Below are positions 50,011-52,901 of a stretch of DNA of 52,901 nt, one piece after another. Source of the DNA: Bacillus sp. AFS073361 (GTDB taxonomy: Bacteria > Bacillota > Bacilli > Bacillales > Cytobacillaceae); assembly GCF_002567005.1 (NCBI RefSeq), contig NZ_NUZU01000218.1, positions 1 through 52,901 on the forward strand. Reading direction: 5' to 3'. Position numbers and translations under genes: made by a program. Position 1 is the first letter of the stretch; every line of letters begins with the position of its first letter. The notes beneath the pieces are model-generated. The model had not been told where the DNA came from, searched no databases, and saw only the letters and a program-made list of their open reading frames with translations.

Positions 50011-51925
50011 TTGTATGATCTCCTAACAATGGTGGGATATTTTTACGTAACAAGCTCACTGCTTTTCTAAGATCTTCAAAATCTGAATGATCATAGGTAC
50101 TTGTTTCAGCTAATGTCTTGTGTCCTAAAGCCTTTGCGATAACTTCAATTCTCCCACCACGTTGAATGAGGTGAGTTGTAAAAGTGTGACGAATTGTATG
50201 TGGGCTCACAGGTTTTTGTATTTTTGCGATTTCTGAATAGTGACGAATGCGTCTAGTTACAGTCCAAGGTTTTATCTGCGAGCCCTGAAGATTTAATAAG
50301 AATGGACCGGATTTTTCCTTGCGATATAATCCAAGATATTGCTTGAAGTCATTCAAAGCAGCTTTTGGAATGGAAACTTGTCTGTCACGCCCTTTACCCT
50401 CACGAACATGAACCCATCCCTTTTTCACATCAACGTCTTCAATATTAAGGTTACTAAGTTCACCTACACGAAGACCAGTAGTGTATAGAACAAGAAGAGT
50501 CATATAGTCAGTAAAACCTTCTTGAGTAGAACGGTCAGGTGCGGATAGTAAAGACAGCATTTCATCTTCTGTTAAATAAGATTGTTCTTTTGATTGTTTT
50601 GGAACTATTTTCAACGCCTCCATTGGGTTGTCCGATCTCCAACCACGATCCATGGCATAGGAAATAAAAGACCGAAGGTGGGACAAATTTTTATCTATGG
50701 TACATTGAGAAATCCCAGCCTGTCTACGAGAGCTCAACCAGCGAATTACGTCCACACCTCGCAATGATTCAATGCCATTCTCAAGACAGTTAGGACAACC
50801 TATAGCAAATCGAGTTAGGCTAAAACGGAATTCCTTTATTGTGCTTTTTGTGTACTTATTCATCCCTTTTGCCGTTCGTAGAAACTCCTCGATCTGTTCC
50901 TCTAACTTTCCGATAAGGGGTTCCGCTAAAGGCAAAGTGACGGTGTATTGCCGCCGTAACGTATTCATCGGTTTCTTTGAATTTTTATCCATTGATTTGA
51001 GCTTCGGTTGCTTCGAAATTGCCAATTCATTAATGGGATGAGATTCTATCGTAGCTGCAATTTCTGGGTTTTGTATTCTTGCATAATGTAGTGTTGTAGT
51101 AATTTTCTTATGACCTAGCCAATCTTTTATTTGTACAATGTTTCCCCCTTGTTGAAAGAGGTGTGTCGCACAGGTATGCCGTAACTGATGTGGTCGTAAG
51201 GGTTTGGTCCACATCTCAGAGTAAGATTTAAAGGTAACCCCAATTAGATTATTGTTCATTGCTTCTTTTCTCCAGGTAAGAAACAGTGGGGCATCGCCAT
51301 CCAGGTCCTTACGTGTGGCTAGATATTCTTGAAGCAATTCTAGAACCTCCCCAATTAGAGGTACTCGTCGATCCTTACGTCCTTTACCCGCTCGGATACA
51401 AAGCACCTGCTCTTCCCAAATGACATCACGGAGAAGAAGATTAGCAGTTTCCCCAGCTCGTATGCCGGTGGCATACATAAGGGAGAACAAGGCTAAATTC
51501 CGTTTTCGTATGGGATCAAACTGACGCCTATTTAAACTGGAAACAATTTGTCTTCTTAACTCTTTAATACAATCTTGAATTTCCTCTAAAGAAGCTATTT
51601 CAGGTAGTTCCTGATGGGCATCTAGATTAGTATAAGACAAATGGGAGCTAGGATTGTCCATCCGATACTCCTGTTGTTGGTAGTAGGTAAAAAAAGTACG
51701 AATCTGACTAATTATTAGATTTCGGTAACCGAGGGATTTACCATCTGTTCGTTCGATACAATAGTTTTCAAGATCGCCAAGGGTAACAGTATCGAAGTTA
51801 AGAGATCGATCTTCTAGATGTTTAATTAGCTTCTTCAATCCCCTCCAAGAACTTAAAACAACCTTAGGGGTATATCCCTGGATTACAGTCTGATGTTCAC
51901 GATATGTTTCAATAATAGAATCCAT
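50000..51925 (-). CDS. Fused double tyrosine recombinase (RitA-RitB-like)
   Basis: 641 residues with two complete recombinases in one chain. The first (about 1-310) has Arg156 in YATGIRAGETANLL, Lys181 in RAGKGRKDRRVPL, His246-Arg249 in RPHQLRHTCATHL, His272 and Tyr281 in TTTLHYARI. The second (about 330-641) has Arg486 in YTTGLRVGELSNL, Lys511 in REGKGRDRQVSI, His576-Arg579 in SPHTIRHTFTTHL, His602 and Tyr611 in TSTYDHSDF. They are joined by a Lys-rich linker (SKQPKLKSMDKNSKKPMN) that contains two Met where a separate second gene would start. AGAGGAGAA lies before ATG 51925. Confidence 0.88.
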   Translation of the reverse strand: MDSIIETYREHQTVIQGYTPKVVLSSWRGLKKLIKHLEDRSLNFDTVTLGDLENYCIERTDGKSLGYRNLIISQIRTFFTYYQQQEYRMDNPSSHLSYTNLDAHQELPEIASLEEIQDCIKELRRQIVSSLNRRQFDPIRKRNLALFSLMYATGIRAGETANLLLRDVIWEEQVLCIRAGKGRKDRRVPLIGEVLELLQEYLATRKDLDGDAPLFLTWRKEAMNNNLIGVTFKSYSEMWTKPLRPHQLRHTCATHLFQQGGNIVQIKDWLGHKKITTTLHYARIQNPEIAATIESHPINELAISKQPKLKSMDKNSKKPMNTLRRQYTVTLPLAEPLIGKLEEQIEEFLRTAKGMNKYTKSTIKEFRFSLTRFAIGCPNCLENGIESLRGVDVIRWLSSRRQAGISQCTIDKNLSHLRSFISYAMDRGWRSDNPMEALKIVPKQSKEQSYLTEDEMLSLLSAPDRSTQEGFTDYMTLLVLYTTGLRVGELSNLNIEDVDVKKGWVHVREGKGRDRQVSIPKAALNDFKQYLGLYRKEKSGPFLLNLQGSQIKPWTVTRRIRHYSEIAKIQKPVSPHTIRHTFTTHLIQRGGRIEVIAKALGHKTLAETSTYDHSDFEDLRKAVSLLRKNIPPLLGDHTNDE

Positions 51926-51999
51926 AATAATTTCTCCTCTAAAATAGATTACAAGATCTTTCGATCTTATGGACAATTTATTTATAGTTCTATCTTATA

Positions 52000-52012
52000 T
52001 CGCTAAAAAAGG
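52000..52012 (-). repeat. Right terminal inverted repeat of the RIT-like element
   Basis: TCGCTAAAAAAGG, exact complement of the left end. The last bases AAGG coincide with the RT codons AAA GGT that follow, which makes the junction ambiguous by up to 4 bp. Confidence 0.85.
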
Positions 52013-52901
52013 TTTCTTTGATAATGTTAATCACAGTAAACTTTTAAAACAAATGTGGTCACTAGGTATAAGGGATAAATCACTTCTTTCTATAATATCC
52101 AAACTTTTAAAAGCAGAGATTGAGGGAGAAGGTATTCCTACAAAAGGTACTCCGCAAGGAGGTATTCTGTCACCTTTATTATCCAACATTGTATTAAATG
52201 AATTGGATTGGTGGATTAGTGACCAATGGGAAACATTTGAAAGCCAATATACTTACTCTACCAATGGTAGTAAGTATCAGCATTTAAAGAAAACTGAATT
52301 GAAAGAGTGCTTCATCGTTCGCTATGCGGACGATTTCAAGGTAATATGCCGAACTAGGTCACACGCAATAAAAATGAACTACGCATTGAAAGACTTCTTG
52401 AGAAAAAGACTTTATTTGGAAACAAGTGAGGATAAATCGAAGGTTATTAATCTAAAGAAAAACTCTTCCGAGTTCCTTGGATTTTCAATGAAAGTTGTAA
52501 GGAAAGGAAAAACAAGATTTGGCTATGTAGCAAGGTCTGATATGTCGAAAAAGGCTAAAGAAAACGCCTTTCGAAATATTAAGGAAGCTATAAAGGCAAT
52601 CAAGAAAAAGCCTTGCATTCAGACAGTTTGGAATTTCAATACAGTCGTCATGGGCATCCAAAATTATTACTCGGTCGCTACTAACATCACTATTAATCTG
52701 AATGAGTTAAACTCCCATCTACCCAGAACGTTATATAATCAATTAAAGAACATTAGAACCGAGGCAAGTTTCCATCAGATGAATAAAACCTTACAGAAAA
52801 GATACAAGGGATATAAGGCAAAACTGTATATGATACAAAAAATGGTTTTTGTCCCCATCCACGCACAACGGTGGAAAAAGACAGTAAGCCCGAATTATAA
52901 A

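Larger units (their letters stand above)
48942..52012. mobile_element. RIT-like element encoding three tyrosine-recombinase domains in two ORFs
   Basis: A 3.07-kb insertion within the group II intron RT gene, bounded by 13-bp perfect inverted repeats CCTTTTTTAGCGA (48942-48954) and TCGCTAAAAAAGG (52000-52012). Cargo is two minus-strand ORFs only: a 641-residue double recombinase and a 320-residue recombinase, overlapping by 11 bp. This is the composition of a recombinase-in-trio (RIT) element, except that the first two recombinases are fused. The outer AAGG of the right repeat also equals the interrupted target sequence, so the exact right end is between 52008 and 52012. No target duplication is needed. 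Confidence 0.85.
47651..52901 (+). mobile_element. Group II intron (5' boundary approximate, 3' end beyond window), interrupted by a second element
   Basis: About 770 nt of noncoding, highly structured-looking sequence (for example TGAAAGTCCATGATACGT, and repeated GGTxxCGCC/GGCGTxx segments) precede an intron-encoded reverse transcriptase on the same strand. This is the usual layout of ribozyme domains I-IV followed by the ORF in domain IV. The 5' splice site cannot be fixed by eye; a GTGCA near 47670 and GGTGCA near 47682 are candidates. Domains V/VI must lie right of the window. The ORF resembles bacterial class B-type introns (tentative). It lies directly behind a terminator. Confidence 0.75.
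48425..52901 (+). pseudogene. ltrA: Group II intron reverse transcriptase/maturase, split by an insertion
   Basis: The first 172 codons (48425-48940) encode the RT N-terminus: AYRSIKRNTGSKTAGTDKLT, VFIPKGKGKTRPLGIPTIWD, HSYGFRPNRSTHHAKA and HHCVDVDI. The second part (from 52009) continues GFFDNVNHSKLLKQMW, TPQGGILSPLLSNIVLNELD, the catalytic VRYADDFKVIC, and a maturase region to the window edge, still open. Joining 48941 to 52009 restores VDVDI-K-GFFDNV without losing a base: 470 codons in all. As it stands the left half ends at a stop (48983-48985) inside the insertion, so the enzyme is inactive. Start TTG, AAAGGAG 11 nt upstream. Confidence 0.92.

Noticed and set aside
48942..52012. Tn554-type transposon
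   Set aside because: Tn554 has TnpA, a 630-residue TnpB with one active site and a small TnpC; here the long ORF has two complete active sites and there is no tnpC.
1..52901. CRISPR array, rRNA or tRNA genes
   Set aside because: No regularly spaced direct repeats and no tRNA- or rRNA-like segment were seen on either strand.

Overview
The window looks like chromosomal DNA of a spore-forming, AT-rich member of the Bacillaceae (Bacillus/Neobacillus type). Evidence: AGGAGG-type ribosome binding sites, frequent TTG starts, many short intrinsic terminators, a complete gerA-type spore germinant receptor operon behind a sigma-G-like promoter, a BclA-like jelly-roll protein, BA3454-type stress peptides, an Spx paralogue with an Rrf2 regulator, and a preQ1 riboswitch before queCDE. 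I saw no rRNA, tRNA or CRISPR array.

Layout. 0-9.8 kb: an MFS exporter with a candidate leader-peptide attenuator, a wrecked germination operon (gerXA'-gerXB'), a tRNA dihydrouridine synthase, a TetR plus paired-SMR efflux operon, a DUF192 protein, small peptides, and two enzyme genes each carrying one in-frame stop. 10-15 kb: SnoaL and VOC genes, a DUF817 membrane protein, and a redox-stress module (spx paralogue, BA3454 peptide, Rrf2 regulator, IDEAL-domain protein) tied together by four 21-bp operators CTGTAA-N9-TTACAG. 15-19.5 kb: a YdjM-like protein, a 63-residue protein under a c-di-GMP-I riboswitch, an orphan acyl carrier protein, a BclA-like protein and a tyrosine-recombinase homologue lacking its catalytic residues. 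19.5-24.5 kb: YitT transporter, queuosine operon (preQ1 riboswitch, queC-queD-queE, VUT transporter), a HAD phosphatase and a DUF1284 protein. 24.7-33.3 kb: a DHA2 drug exporter with an internal deletion, facing its MarR regulator across mirror-image operators; DinB; M20 peptidase; an SwrC-like RND pump; and a decayed second copy of the exporter/MarR locus. 33.5-44.3 kb: molybdopterin oxidoreductase, rifamycin phosphotransferase-like protein with an FAD oxidoreductase, a broken nitroreductase, and the intact gerA-type operon.

44.3-52.9 kb is a mobile-element zone: an IS110-family transposase with a nonsense codon, a broken GNAT gene, and a group II intron running off the right edge. The intron's reverse transcriptase gene is split by a 3.07-kb element with 13-bp terminal inverted repeats. 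That element encodes three complete tyrosine-recombinase catalytic domains in only two ORFs, one being a two-domain fusion. It looks like a RIT (recombinase-in-trio) relative and is the most unusual structure here.

A second theme is gene decay. Seven otherwise intact genes have exactly one in-frame stop codon each, and several short gene remnants are recognisable. All calls come from reading the sequence; no database search was run.
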